Source: Amoebidium appalachense (Eukaryota > Ichthyosporea). From it: DNA of 64,000 nucleotides. Made by a program: the position numbers and the translations under genes. Location of the stretch: positions 2,232,001-2,296,000 of the forward strand of contig CAVNZM010000006.1 in the NCBI GenBank assembly GCA_963693365.1, given 5' to 3'. Below are positions 47,133-58,813 of this stretch, one piece after another. The number at the start of each line of letters is the position of its first letter. Position 1 is the stretch's first letter. The notes beneath the pieces are model-generated. The model searched no databases. It saw nothing but the letters and a program-made list of their open reading frames with translations, and was not told the origin of the DNA.

Positions 47133-47795
47133 TTCACCTCCTGTATTACATCGGTGCTGCTCGGGGTGAGGTGGAGGTACCTCCGGATATAGGCGGTCAC
47201 CCTTAGCACCCCCCCTCCCCCCGGCACACCCATGCCCCCGGGCAATTCCTGATGAGTTAGTGCATGTATGTGGGGGGCCAGGTCTGTGGCCACCCTGCCC
47301 CCCACGGTGTTGGTTAATCCGTCAGATCCACGGGTTAGACCAACACCCTCCCCCCCTGCCTGCACATTCTCACACCCGGGGTGACCCTCCTTCCTCTTGG
47401 GGGTCGGGGGAGTGGGACCGGTGCTGTCCCGGTCCCCCCCCCCATCGTGTCGGGTGACATTTTGGTGGCTAACGTTAAATAAAGTTGTTCCCCCTCCTCC
47501 TGAGTCACCCTTCGAGCCGGCATCCTCCTTTTGGGTAATAAGAGAGACCTCTATACTACCAATCTCATTAGTGAAACTACCGACGGAAACACCTGACCTA
47601 ATCACTATAGGCTCGATGCCCGGATAATCATTCACTAATTCTATTTCTATTGTCTTATCCGGCCATACCCTACTAAGGGTCCATTGGGCCACCTCCTGAA
47701 ATGGGGTTTTCGGAGTAAAAACCCCTAAATCCCCTATCCTAACATGATTGCCGGCCCGGACACGTACCGTTTGGCACTGATAAGGCTCGATTACT
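47133..47795 (-). pseudogene. Gypsy pol linker between protease and RT
   Basis: The frame runs from the nested insertion site and includes KTPFQEVAQWTLSRVWPDKT and the Gly-rich segment that follows, ending EVKC. It has the position of the protease-RT spacer and no catalytic motif. It is separated from the protease by the nested copia element. Confidence 0.6.
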
Positions 47796-47800
47796 ACTTC

Positions 47801-48548
47801 TGTTGTTTTTGTACGGGTCTACTGGGAGCAGAGTGCACAGAGGTGTGATGTAAAACACGACTAACACATTAATGAGAGGGCAATCGGAGTTGTTCACGAG
47901 ACATTGAAAGATTTCAAACAACAACTGATTCTTTATTGTGCTCTCGGTTCCTTTTGTACTTGCGACTTATCACCTTATCACAACTAAAGAGGGAGAACCA
48001 ATCGGTTCTATCAGAAGATAGAAAAACACATTCCGACAGAGCATACGCATTCCAACTTCCGATTAAACTAAAGTGTAGAAACTCTTACTTAAATAAATTA
48101 AGTAATTATACATCTAGTCACTATTAACTCACATATATATTTATGTTCGTCTCTATAAAGAAACTTATTTAAATACATATATTTCCTAACAGTCGACACT
48201 CTCAAAGTGAAGACACTTTGCAATAAACCGAATTCCATATATATCTATTGTCCAATCACAACACACATACATTAACAGACAGGAATGCACAACACAATCT
48301 ACAGATGTACTCGCTCGCGACTATTGGCGAGCCATCCTTTTGAGAACAAAACTAGGCCATTTTGAAATAAAGGAAAGACAACGAGTGAGGCTAGCCAATC
48401 ACGCTACCTCTCAGATAAACAGAGGAGAGCAAATAGAAATAAAACACAATAAGTTCTTATCAGGCAAGAGAGCCAGGTGTGCACAGATCTACAGATATCT
48501 GTGCCCACAGAAACAAGGGAGAGAGAGAGAGGGGGGGGGGGGGGGGGG

Positions 48549-48638
<90 letters not shown>

Positions 48639-48734
48639 GAGCACAAAGGAGGAAAGCAGACACGAATACAAACAAGCTAGGACACATACATACTTCAAGG
48701 CTCTTGCTGTCATACATGGTGACGTATTCCAACA
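47801..48734 (-). repeat. 3' LTR of the nested copia element
   Basis: 934 bp. Contains a poly-G plus (GA)n stretch (about 48518-48650). Confidence 0.88.
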
Positions 48735-49451
48735 TCCCCACTCAAGGGGTTGAAGTTTGTGTTCTCGTGTCTGTTGATGTGACGGTAGATGGGGTCCAAA
48801 CACAGGAGGGGCCGTCACACTCAAGTTTCCCCACTCGAGGATGCAAACCGAAGATCCTTGAGGTGGGAAGGAGAGAATCAAAACTGAAGAGGCACACAAC
48901 GACGGTTGCCTCTGAAGACTCGAAATAAGAAATCATGGTGGTTATCGGCGATATATATATATAGATAGGAAACACTAGTGTATGTGTGACGTGTTGGTGG
49001 CTAATGGTTTATACTGGGGACCACCCAGGTAAACACAAGACATGAACATCTTGTGGACTGATTTATAGACTGGTGGTCAACCAGTTAAGACACGGGGAAG
49101 GTGCATCCCGTGGACTAGGTTTAGACTGGCAGTCAACCAGCACGTCATGGCTATAGATAATTATTTATACTGGGACGACATCCCAGTTCGACATATATAT
49201 AAGTCGAATATAGAAGAAAACCAATATATATGGTGGGATATGAATATAAATAAACGACGGATGGTGGAGAATAATCCCCACTGAAGATGCACACATATGA
49301 CGATGGAAGACTGAGTCCCCACTGATGAAGAGAAACGATGAGGAGTAGTAGACTTTCGTTGGGAGGCATCTTGATCACCGTAGGTGTGTCAACTGCTGTC
49401 CAGGCCCCAACCTACTCAGAAACCACTCGATGATGAACACCAGTGCACGGG

Positions 49452-50444
49452 TCAGTCACGGAGACTGAGGTTGGCACGGTGTGTGTCGTGGGCCGGACTA
49501 GCCAGAGGCTTGGTGAAGATGTCGGCCAGGTTCTTCTTGGTGTCGATGTAGTTGACGACTACATCAAGGCTGGGTCGGGAGATGCTCACCATAGCTGTGG
49601 CTGGCCGGAAGGAGAGACGGGAGGAACGACAGGGGACGGGACGGAGGGGCTCAGGGGCCGGGGGGGTGTCTGGGACAGACACTCGGGGTTCGGGAATGGG
49701 AGCCTGGAAGCCGGGGATGGGTGCCGTGTTGAGGGGGGAGTCGGATGACACGGGGCTGGACGGGGCCGAGTGGAGCTCCGGAGACCCAGGACGAACCGGG
49801 GTTAGATGACCAGGTACGTGGTCATTGACGGCAGGGGCCGGCAGCAGGGGTTGCTGGCCGGTGGGGGGGTGGGTGGGTGGACCCACGGGGGCAGGCACAC
49901 GACGGGGGGAACGACGGAGAATCACTGACTGAATCTCATCGTCATCGGAGTGAGGATCCAGGGACGGCAGTGATGGATCGATTGAGGTCGGCTGATTGGT
50001 GGCCGGCACAGAAATCTGATTGGATGCCGTGGTGAATTGTGATTCGTCGAAGACAGGGGCTTCGGAAACGGGGGCAGGCAGCACGGTAGGCTGGCTAGAA
50101 ACGTGGATGGGAACGGCCGGACCTGGCAGCACGTGTTGCTTGCCGGGGTCGGGGGGTAACGGGGGGGAAACAGCTGCAGGGGTAACTAGGGCCCGTGCAG
50201 GGTTTGGGGGAGCTGAGAGCTCGACGAGGCTGGCCACGTGATCGGAGGAAACTGCTGCCGGAATGCGGGGCAGATCAATGGAATGTGAGGGGTCCGGCGA
50301 CAGTGACGGCATGGTGGTGGGAACAGGGTTGGAAATCCTGGAAGGGAGCATGTTGGACGACATGGTAAACGGTTCTGGCAGGGACTCGGGGCCGGGACTC
50401 CTATGGAGTAGGAAAGCACAAAGTGCTTGGACTGTGTTGAACAC
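49452..50444 (-). pseudogene. Copia polyprotein remnant (linker plus RNase H tail)
   Basis: A 330-codon Pro/Ser-rich frame. It includes the basic LRRSPRRVPAPVGPP and SSRLSF segments typical of the integrase-RT linker, and then ends with VVVNYIDTKKNLADIFTKPL. That tail is the C-terminal RNase H signature of copia elements. The RT and most of RNase H are missing between the two, so a large internal deletion has joined them. The catalytic integrase and gag were not found upstream either. Confidence 0.8.
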
Positions 50445-51152
50445 GGGAGACTGGAAAGAAGTACCGAATTTGGGTACTTCAGATGGACTTGAGGGAGGAT
50501 AGTCAAGTCGGATCGAGACGGGGTGTCAAATGATCGTCGATCGGAATGGAGCCGGGGTTTGAAATTTGACGAGTGATTGGGATTTCGATGTTATGGAATG
50601 GGAGCCTCCGGGGCAGACAGGGAGGCGCGGTGGAGACCACGTCGGGACAGGGGGACACGTCATGAAGTGTCAAAGAAGAACTTGGAGCGCGACGGCAGAA
50701 CCAAGGGTGGAGGAAGGTTTGACGTGACGGAGAGGAACCAGGACGGAACTGGAAGGAGGGCAAGCTGAAACTTGCAAGGATGGCACGATTGTCAAGGCAT
50801 GACAGAAGCTCTTGTCAAGATGAGTCAGATCTTGTCAAGGGGAGTGACGGCGGACCGGTTACGGCCGGTCGCGGGAGGAGCCGAGAGGCTAGGTGACGGC
50901 GGGAAGTGCCAGAGACGGAATGTGCAGAAAAGCACAGACGGGTTTAGGGGACGCCAGGGAGAGATGTACACGGCCTCAGCACCAAGAGGAAGGGGGGGCG
51001 GCGTCAATTCACGGAATAGGTACTCAACGTTAACACGCAAGTGACCATTAGATGAGGTGCATGAGGAGCTGACCACAGCTAGTATGATGTGTACCAGGAA
51101 TTTAACGATTGCTAGTGTGTTGCGAGAGGGTGCGAAAACTGGGCCTTTAACC

Positions 51153-51899
51153 TGTTGTTGGGACAGGTATAAGGTTGCGAGAGTGTACAGAGGTGTCATG
51201 TAAAACACGACTAACACATTAATGAGAGGGCAATCGGAGTTGTTCACGAGACATTGAAAGATTTCAAACAACAACTGATTCTTTATTGTGCTCTCGGTTC
51301 CTTTTGTACTTGCGACTTATCACCTTATCACAACTAAAGAGGGAGAACCAATCGGTTCTATCAGAAGATAGAAAAACACATTCCGACAGAGCATACGCAT
51401 TCCAACTTCCGATTAAACTAAAGTGTAGAAACTCTTACTTAAATAAATTAAGTAATTATACATCTAGTCACTATTAACTCACATATATATTTATGTTCGT
51501 CTCTATAAAGAAACTTATTTAAATACATATATTTCCTAACAGTCGACACTCTCAAAGTGAAGACACTTTGCAATAAACCGAATTCCATATATATCTATTG
51601 TCCAATCACAACACACATACATTAACAGACAGGAATGCACAACACAATCTACAGATGTACTCGCTCGCGACTATTGGCGAGCCATCCTTTTGAGAACAAA
51701 ACTAGGCCATTTTGAAATAAAGGAAAGACAACGAGTGAGGCTAGCCAATCACGCTACCTCTCAGATAAACAGAGGAGAGCAAATAGAAATAAAACACAAT
51801 AAGTTCTTATCAGGCAAGAGAGCCAGGTGTGCACAGATCTACAGATATCTGTGCCCACAGAAACAAGGGAGAGAGAGATACAGGGGGGGGGGGGGGGGG

Positions 51900-51947
<48 letters not shown>

Positions 51948-52079
51948 GAGAGAGGGAGAGAGAGAGAGAGAGGGAGAGAGAGAGAGCACAAAGGAGGAAA
52001 GCAGACACGAATACAAACAAGCTAGGACACATACATACTTCAAGGCTCTTGCTGTCATACATGGTGACGTATTCCAACA
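51153..52079 (-). repeat. 5' LTR of the nested copia element
   Basis: 927 bp, followed on the minus strand by the tRNA-like primer site GGTTAAAGGCCCAG. It differs from its partner mainly in its first 40 bp on + and in the GA-rich tract. Confidence 0.88.
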
Positions 52080-52084
52080 ACTTC

Positions 52085-52756
52085 AGCTACCGTTCTAGCA
52101 CCAGACTGATAACCGTCGAGCCCATCATGGGTTTTAATTTTAACGCCGGACTGCAATTCTAAAACATTCGTACGTTCAAACAAAGCATTCACATGTCTAC
52201 GGAAAAATGGGGCTCCCAACAAAACACTTTGAGCTAAATCCTTAACCACATAACAAGCAATATGCATAGCCTGGCCACCTATCTCACACGGCAACACACA
52301 AACACCTTCCACAGACATACTGCTATTATTAGCACTACCTAAGGCTGTGCTAGAAGCATCTAAAATAGGAATTTCCCCCCCGGCCTGATTAAAACGACGA
52401 ATAAACGAAGCATGCACACAATTAACCTGAGCCCCTCCATCGAGCAAAGCAACAGCCTTCAACTTACCATCAGCTAACCATACGTCTATATAATGCCGCC
52501 GGCTAAAACCAACTAAATCCTCCTCCAATTCAAGCAACACATCATCACTCACACCCAATCCCTGCCCACGAAGACTCACACCCTCGATACCTACGTGCAA
52601 CATACCTACCTGTGGTGCCTGCACGGGTGGGGTGGGGTGTGTATGTGATGTGGGTGGTGATGGAGTGGGTGTGTGTGGTGTGTGGGTGGGTGGTGTGTGT
52701 GGTTTTGGTGTATGTGTGGGTGTGTGTGTGGGTGTAGGTGTGTCTGCAACCGTCAT
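52085..52756 (-). pseudogene. Gypsy aspartic protease segment
   Basis: Retropepsin-like: IDVWLADGKLKAVALLDGGA at the active-site position and SVLLGAPFFRRH (the hydrophobic-hydrophobic-G motif) downstream. The catalytic triad reads D-G-G instead of D-S/T-G. A Thr/Pro/His-rich stretch from a TG-rich tract precedes it. It is out of frame with the segment upstream (52757-53052), and the nested element cuts the frame at its end. Confidence 0.75.
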
Positions 52757-53186
52757 TTGTTGTTGTGGTGGTGTGTTTCTACGTGTCTGTGCCTTCCCCC
52801 CCTTCCCCCTTTACTCGTGTGTGTCCCCCCCCCTCCCGGAAACAATGGCACAGAAACCCCCTCCGGTGTGGTTAGAAGAAACACCGGGTTGGGACAAGAA
52901 ACACTGAGACCATCCACTTGTGGCTGGGGAACCTCCCCCAACCACAAAACATTCACACCATTCATACCTTTGGTAGAGTCACCCCACAAACATTCATGCC
53001 ATACCACCTCGACGCTGTCTTGAGGACCCACGACGATGCCCGGCTCCCACACGTATCGGGGCGGTGAGGGGGCAAAGGGAAGCTTAACCTGGGGTGGGGG
53101 AGGGTGAAGGTTCTCTGCAACCTGGGGGGGACCGATACTGTCCCCCCCCCTCCCTCAGTGACCCCAGCTTCCCCCTCCCCCGGAAC
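52757..53186 (-). pseudogene. Gypsy gag-protease spacer, frameshifted
   Basis: An apparently coding frame (VVGPQDSVEVVWHECLWGDS, VNVLWLGEVPQPQVDG) is interrupted relative to its neighbours at G-run indels. No domain is assigned. Confidence 0.45.
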
Positions 53187-53651
53187 TCAATAGCTCTTGT
53201 AACTACGGCAATATGCAGCAGAGTGCCCTTGCCGGCCACAAAAGTAACATGCACCAAAGAAGGGGCCAGGGGGGACTTCAAAACCTTGGCGCAAAGCATA
53301 ACCGGGAGCCCGGTCATGCTGGGGGGGCCCACCGTGTGCACCACGGCCCCCCCTTCCCCCCTGCCCCCCTCGGCCTCTCTCATTACCATTTCCACCCCTC
53401 CCTCTACCCTGCCCACCACCACGAGCAAGATAAGGGGCAAACCTCTCGGTGAACTGCTGCTGTTGTCCTCCACGTCCACCTCGGCCACGACCGCCGTGTC
53501 CACCCCGGTCGCCGCCACGGCCACCCCGGAAGCCGAAGCCCCCTCGGCCAGAGAAGACGGCATGGGAGAGCTCGGCAACCTGCTTGACCAACATGGTGAG
53601 TGCATCTGGCTGTTCACCCTCTTTTTTCCGCTTTTTCCCCCTTCTGTCCAC
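53187..53651 (-). CDS. Gypsy Gag nucleocapsid part with zinc knuckle
   Basis: Arg/Gly-rich (RGG-type) RNA-binding stretch, then a CCHC zinc knuckle CYFCGRQGHSAAYC, then a stop. It overlaps the preceding Gag frame by 38 bp and is in the +1 frame relative to it. The overlap is rich in G and A runs (GGGGGAAAAAGCGGAAAAAA), so either a homopolymer indel or +1 frameshifting explains it. Confidence 0.8.
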   Translation of the reverse strand: MDRRGKKRKKEGEQPDALTMLVKQVAELSHAVFSGRGGFGFRGGRGGDRGGHGGRGRGGRGGQQQQFTERFAPYLARGGGQGRGRGGNGNERGRGGQGGRGGRGAHGGPPQHDRAPGYALRQGFEVPPGPFFGACYFCGRQGHSAAYCRSYKSY

Positions 53652-54522
53652 TCTCCTTCTTTTTCTTGTCTACTTCCATCACCTCCTTTTTATCCCTCTT
53701 ATTGAACTTCACCTCGTGCATGGCAAGCAAGTGACGTTTAACATGCAACACCACCTCATCTACATCATCATGCTCCCCAAACATGCGTGCAGTGTCTGTG
53801 TTTACAGAGAGAGCCTTACGAGCAAACTCGAATTTTTCCCTATCACTCACGTCACCAGCTAACTCACAAAGGTCTTCAAAGACCCGATATTCCCTTTCAA
53901 AGAATGCACGAGCTTCTACGGGGGACATATCTAAAGTGGGAAAGGTATACTTCCATTCTCTGAGCTGGGCCCGGAAGGTACGGCGCCGGTCGGCCGTCAG
54001 GTATCGGCCGACGAGCTGGGCCGTATACTCGAGCTCGTTTTCCGGCCGTGTGAAGGCCTCGAGCTCCCCGTCCACGTCGTCGGTGCTGTTCTCGTCCTCG
54101 TCGTCGGGGATGAACCGTGCGGCCAGACGTTTCTGGCCGAGTGTCCGGGACACCATCTCGTCCCTCCCCTCGTCGTACTGCTGCTCGTATATACGAGCCG
54201 TCACCTGGGGGGCCTGCTCGGCCCGGTACGGGTGCTCCTCCATCAGGGTGCATAAGTCGGCCATTGTTTTGTGGTCGATGCACTGTTTGATCATTAAGCA
54301 CGAGGCCGCCACAGTGGGGGCCTTCTTTGTGTCTAACACTAGTGTGGGTGTGTTAGCTAGGAGTGTCCTAAGCCACCTAGGTATTTCCGAGTCGTGTTTG
54401 AGTGTAAAACTGAAAGCTGTGGTCTGTCTAACGTCTAGTGTATGAACCTGTGGTACCTGTGTGTGCAGGGAGCTATCCTCCGCTGCCAATGCGTAGAACA
54501 TGTCTACGTTAAACTTAGCCAT
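53614..54522 (-). CDS. Gypsy Gag capsid-like part
   Basis: Starts MAKFNVDMFYAL at the first ATG after the 5' LTR. It is a helical, charged capsid-like protein of 302 residues (REWKYTFPTLDM, ARAFFEREYRVFEDLCEL), ending in a Lys-rich tail. There is no zinc knuckle in this frame; it is supplied by the overlapping next frame. Confidence 0.8.
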   Translation of the reverse strand: MAKFNVDMFYALAAEDSSLHTQVPQVHTLDVRQTTAFSFTLKHDSEIPRWLRTLLANTPTLVLDTKKAPTVAASCLMIKQCIDHKTMADLCTLMEEHPYRAEQAPQVTARIYEQQYDEGRDEMVSRTLGQKRLAARFIPDDEDENSTDDVDGELEAFTRPENELEYTAQLVGRYLTADRRRTFRAQLREWKYTFPTLDMSPVEARAFFEREYRVFEDLCELAGDVSDREKFEFARKALSVNTDTARMFGEHDDVDEVVLHVKRHLLAMHEVKFNKRDKKEVMEVDKKKKESGQKGEKAEKRG

Positions 54523-54552
54523 TGTGTGGTGTTCGGGTGGTTGTGTTTATTT

Positions 54553-54586
<34 letters not shown>

Positions 54587-54675
54587 CTGTGTGTTTGAGG
54601 TGTAGCAACAGCCCAGAAGGAACTGTCACCGCGTTACCCTAGCGCGAAAAACCGCACTAAAAGAAAGGTGTAGCT

Positions 54676-55390
54676 TGTCGTATCCTATTATATGTGTACT
54701 AGAGACGCGGCACTCTACTAAGTGTACACACACGAAAAGGAACGAACGTGTACGGAAAAACGGTAAAGTTTATTCAGACCAGGCTCCGACGGGCAAACTT
54801 AGATCCGTACGGAATGAGACTAAGTTACAACTGAGGCCATCAAGGCCGTGCCCTCAAAGATCATCATCACCTGGCCCCAGTACGATGCCACATTCCAAAC
54901 ATTCCGATCTACTTTTATCGTGCGCCTGCACGAGCTAAGTCGATCTACTCAACTAATATATTTATCCATGTCTCACCCCTCACCCTCCCCCTAGTGGCAC
55001 CGCAGAGTCTAAATCTACATTTCATATTATCCTCCCCCCCCCCCCTCCCCCCTTTCCTTTACATCTAAATATATAAATACGTTTGGCAACAAACACTATC
55101 AAACCTTGCCAATACTTACAAAAGGGCTTCTGCCCGAACAATCACATTCCTAAGTCCTCCTACGATCTATCCTACACACTAATTAGAATTCTATTGGACG
55201 GCTGTCCCGGCTGACGTGGTCCAATGCCCTGCGCCGGCAGAGGCAAGATGCACGCAGCTGTACAGCTATCTTGAGACCCCGGACTTGATCTTGATGATCT
55301 GTGGACCCGGGCCACCCCCCCCCCCCCCCCCCCCCCCCGATCTCGATCGTAGACTTAGGCTAATCTGCTGAGACGGATTAGTATATGTCA
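54676..55390 (-). repeat. 5' LTR of the gypsy element
   Basis: 715 bp, nearly identical to the 3' LTR. Differences include one G/A at about 54720 and a short indel at about 54878. Confidence 0.93.
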
Positions 55391-55445
55391 GACAGGCAAT
55401 AAAACTTTCCACGTGCACTGAGTGCCAGGTGGGCAACATATTTCA

Positions 55446-55539
55446 GGGACTTCACTTTCACTTCGATCTCTTAGCTGTCACGTCAACTTTCTTTGGGACT
55501 TCACTTTCACTTCGATCTCTTAGCTGTCACGTCAACTTT
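55446..55539. repeat. Tandem 45-bp duplication upstream of a TATA box
   Basis: GGGACTTCACTTTCACTTCG and the 25 bases after it occur twice, at 55446-55490 and 55495-55539, identical by eye. Each contains TGTCACGTCAAC, a CRE-like core (CACGTCA). Confidence 0.9.
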
Positions 55540-55565
55540 TTTTCCCGATTCTTCACCATGGCAGG

Positions 55566-56361
55566 TATATAAAGGCTTTCGTTTCTTCTTTTTGTGGTGG
55601 GAGGGAGTCCCACTCAGGGGAATGTGACTGCAGCGTGTGTGTGGTGTGGCCTGGTGTATTCCTACTGCTGTGAGAGTGTGGGGGCATCTCCCTTTCGCGG
55701 AGTTTCTCGCTTGAGAAGTGGTTTCTTCAACGCCTGGTGGTCCACTGCAACCTATGGTAACTTCTACACGCTGTCTACGCTTCTACGCGACCTATTGGCG
55801 GTGGGCTGCTGCAACTTCTTCAGCTACTTCTGCGCTGCGCGAGTGGAGGGGCGGCTACTTGGTCGTCGGGGAGCTTTCCAAGTGACTGCCAATCCTTAGC
55901 CTCCAGTCGTATGGCAATGACCGGGTTTGCTTGCATGCATTCTGTAATTGTGTTTTTCTGTGTGTCCTGCCACAACTAGGCCACCTTATCAGAGAGCTAG
56001 ATGCAGTTTCTCCGGGTTATCTAGGGGCCGGGCCCGTTGGGATTGTTTTTTAGCTCAGATTTGGTCTGCATTGCTCTTTTAGAGGCTGACTTGCTTGCTG
56101 TGCCTCGATAGGTTTTGAGGGGGGCCTGTTGGGAAGGAGCAGTAATGATGTCTTCTTGCAGAGTGTGGTCTGGTCAACATCGATGCATATGACTAGTTGG
56201 AGCAAACTAGTTTCACGCATACACGTACACTTAAGGTTTTGCCCGCTGGTGTCCTTTGTCACTTGTCGCTTTATTTTTATTTCGTAGCTTTGGCTTTTTC
56301 AGTTCTATTGGTGGTTATGTAGCTTGTGGCTGCACGTTGCCTTCATCAACGGATCAATAAA
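55566..56361 (+). other. TATA-to-polyA transcription unit without a clear protein
   Basis: TATATAAA at 55566-55573 follows the duplicated 45-bp module, and AATAAA lies at 56356-56361 with an A-rich tract after it. The first ATG after the expected start is ATGTGA (55622), a minimal start-stop. The next gives a 43-residue frame (55754-55885, MVTSTRCLRFYATYWRW...). A longer frame (55594-55899) has no ATG. It may be a non-coding transcript, a spliced gene whose later exons I miss, or a solo LTR-like remnant. Confidence 0.4.
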
Positions 56362-56523
56362 CCCGAGTCAAAAGAAAAAAAAGAAAATATTTCAGTGAAG
56401 TCTGGAATTGGCACCCCCCCGAAATGTTCCCGAACATAAAATCATCATTCTACGGTGTGTGTCAATATACCATGCTCACAAGTCAGTACTGCAATTATAC
56501 TATTCTCAGTTTACTTCAAAGCA

Positions 56524-56566
<43 letters not shown>

Positions 56567-57082
56567 CCCTCTTCCCATTCCCTGCCCCCCCAAATTTTTT
56601 TTTTATGCTTTTCATACTTTTTCTTTTGACTGGATTTATTCGACGCTTTTCATACTCAGTGACTGCAATCATGGCACCCGTGTTTTCTAGATATATTTCC
56701 TTTCATTGTGTTCAACGTCTATGTGTGTGTGAGTGTGTGTGCATGTTTGTGTGTGTGTGAATGTGTGTGTGTGGGCCAAGTGAAGGTTGTATGCGTTTTT
56801 TTCTTCTAAGTTGTTTTTGTATTCTATTCGATTATTACTTTGTGTGTAAATGTGGAAAAAAAACAAATAAAAAAACAACGACCACCGCCCAGCTTGAATC
56901 ACCCTAGCTCTAGTGTAAAACAATAATCATTATCAGTCACAAACCCTTCTACTACACTCGCCCCAAATGTCATATTCACATTACTGAGTTGTTTTACTCT
57001 ATTTTTTTCAACAACTGTCTGCTATTAAACAGTAAAATGTACATGTGTTTGTGTGTGTGTGTGTGTGTGTGTGCCACAGGCC

Positions 57083-57123
<41 letters not shown>

Positions 57124-58212
57124 ATATAGAATTTACCGTCCTCATCCCCGTGTCCCCCTAAACCGGTGTTAGCAGGCCTTTGAGGTTTTTGTGATTGGAT
57201 TGGTAGTTCTATTACATTAAAATTTTCAAAATGTCGTTGTACCAATGATATAATACGTTGTAAAACAAATGTCGCCGAATTTCTCTAAAAAAAGTGCGTT
57301 CCATTCTGGGTTAGAAACGAAAACCGTTTTGATACGGGAGTCACCTGATCTCTGCCGTCATTCAGCCCAGCGCGTTCACAGTAGACTCCGAAACCGCTGG
57401 TTTTTTTCTTTTTACTTCAAAGCCCCGAGTACGTACATCCTCTCGGGCCCAACTTTAGGGCACTATATTTCAATTTTCTCATTACCAATTTTTAGTTATT
57501 TTAGGCTTTTTCATTAGTATCGCAAGAATATTTAGCGATTTTGATGTCATAAAAACAACTAAGCAACGTTTCGATAGTTTTTGATGCCTCACAAAATGGC
57601 CTTTGGTCCCCTCCAAATTCCGGATTTGAGGTCCGGCAAACAACGCATTAACTAATATTATAACGACCGTTTGACCTTCCCGTAATCTGGCCCAGTGACT
57701 AATCACTGACTATGCAACCCGCGGAGATTTGCATAGCGAAATCAAAAGCCGAAACGCGCATAAAACCAAGCAGCATAGAAGAATATTAACGTGTGGAGGT
57801 GTTTGTGTCAAAAATATAAAAAATTTAAGTCTAAAATTGATTCAGAACAAAGTATTAGAGGGCAAAAAGGGAGGTAAGCAGCCGCTACGTGTGGCTGTAG
57901 GTGTCAGGGTATGAACTAATGCAACCCTGAGTCAAAAAGGACCGTTCTCGGCTACATGCCATGGCGCTCGGGTATGACTATTGGTCTAGCAAAAATAATA
58001 AAACATCGTAAAAAATCCATTTTTTTACTTTTCGATAAATGCTATGATAAAAATCACAACGTGCCCGATGCCGATTTCGCCTCCTTTCGATAGTACGTAC
58101 GACGAATGAACTTGGAGAATTGGACGCCATAAGTAAATACATCAACCAATGAACACCTTTTGACGCATCAAGTAAATATATCCAACTATGCATGTGACGA
58201 GGATGGACACGT

Positions 58213-58213
58213 G

Positions 58214-58246
<33 letters not shown>

Positions 58247-58354
58247 ACACACACACACAAATACGCACACACATTCACTCACACACACCCACACAAACTT
58301 AGACACTCGTTCTATTCACTCACACATTCTTTCGCGCTCACGCACTCTAATCAA

Positions 58355-58431
<77 letters not shown>

Positions 58432-58665
58432 AACACACACACAAACATTCACACACACCCATTGTATGCACACACACACACACATTCGCCACACGTGCAC
58501 ACACACACACACACACACACACAAATACACACCCACACACACATGTACACACATACACACACACACACGCATACAAACACACACACAAACATTCACACAC
58601 ACCCATTGTCTTCAGACACACATTCTTTCGCGCTCCCGCACTCCAACCAACAACACAACGCACAA

Positions 58666-58716
<51 letters not shown>

Positions 58717-58735
58717 ACCACACACATTCGCACAC
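58213..58735. repeat. (CA)n-rich satellite block
   Basis: CA tracts, the longest about 66 bases at 58359-58424, are separated by recurring phrases such as CATTCACACACACCCATTGT and CATTCTTTCGCGCTC. This suggests local duplication of a unit of about 150 bp. Confidence 0.8.
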
Positions 58736-58813
58736 ACAACCACATAAAGGCTCCCCATCAATCTTATGTTTCCCGAAAACTTTGCCATACTCATCCACTT
58801 TGACTCGTTTTAG

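Larger units (their letters stand above)
47796..52084 (-). mobile_element. Nested copia-type element with internal deletion
   Basis: 47801-52079. LTRs at 47801-48734 (934 bp) and 51153-52079 (927 bp) start TGTTGTT and end CCAACA. The TSD ACTTC lies at 47796-47800 and 52080-52084. They are nearly identical except for the first about 40 bp, which differ, and GA-repeat length. On the minus strand the 5' LTR is followed by GGTTAAAGGCCCAG, two mismatches from the initiator-tRNA anticodon-arm primer site seen in the TRIM. Before the 3' LTR is GAGTGGGGA. The 2.4-kb interior keeps only one recognisable coding remnant, so the element is non-autonomous. Confidence 0.9.
42747..55395 (-). mobile_element. 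Ty3/gypsy chromovirus-type LTR retrotransposon
   Basis: LTRs at 42752-43465 and 54676-55390 (about 715 bp, TG...CA) differ at only a few positions, mostly substitutions and one small indel. The TSD GACAG lies at 42747-42751 and 55391-55395. Coding is on the minus strand in gypsy order: gag, protease, RT, RNase H, integrase with a chromodomain. AATAAA lies in the LTR. A purine tract (GGGGGCCGGGGGGGGAGT) precedes the 3' LTR. No TGG-type primer site follows the 5' LTR. Several frames are broken at G or A homopolymers, and a second retroelement interrupts it between protease and RT, so this copy is not intact. Young by LTR similarity. Confidence 0.93.

Noticed and set aside
54640-54675. Standard tRNA 3'-end primer site for the gypsy element
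   Set aside because: The bases after the 5' LTR (AGCTACACCTTTC) do not start with TGG and do not match a tRNA end. A self-priming or other mechanism cannot be shown here.
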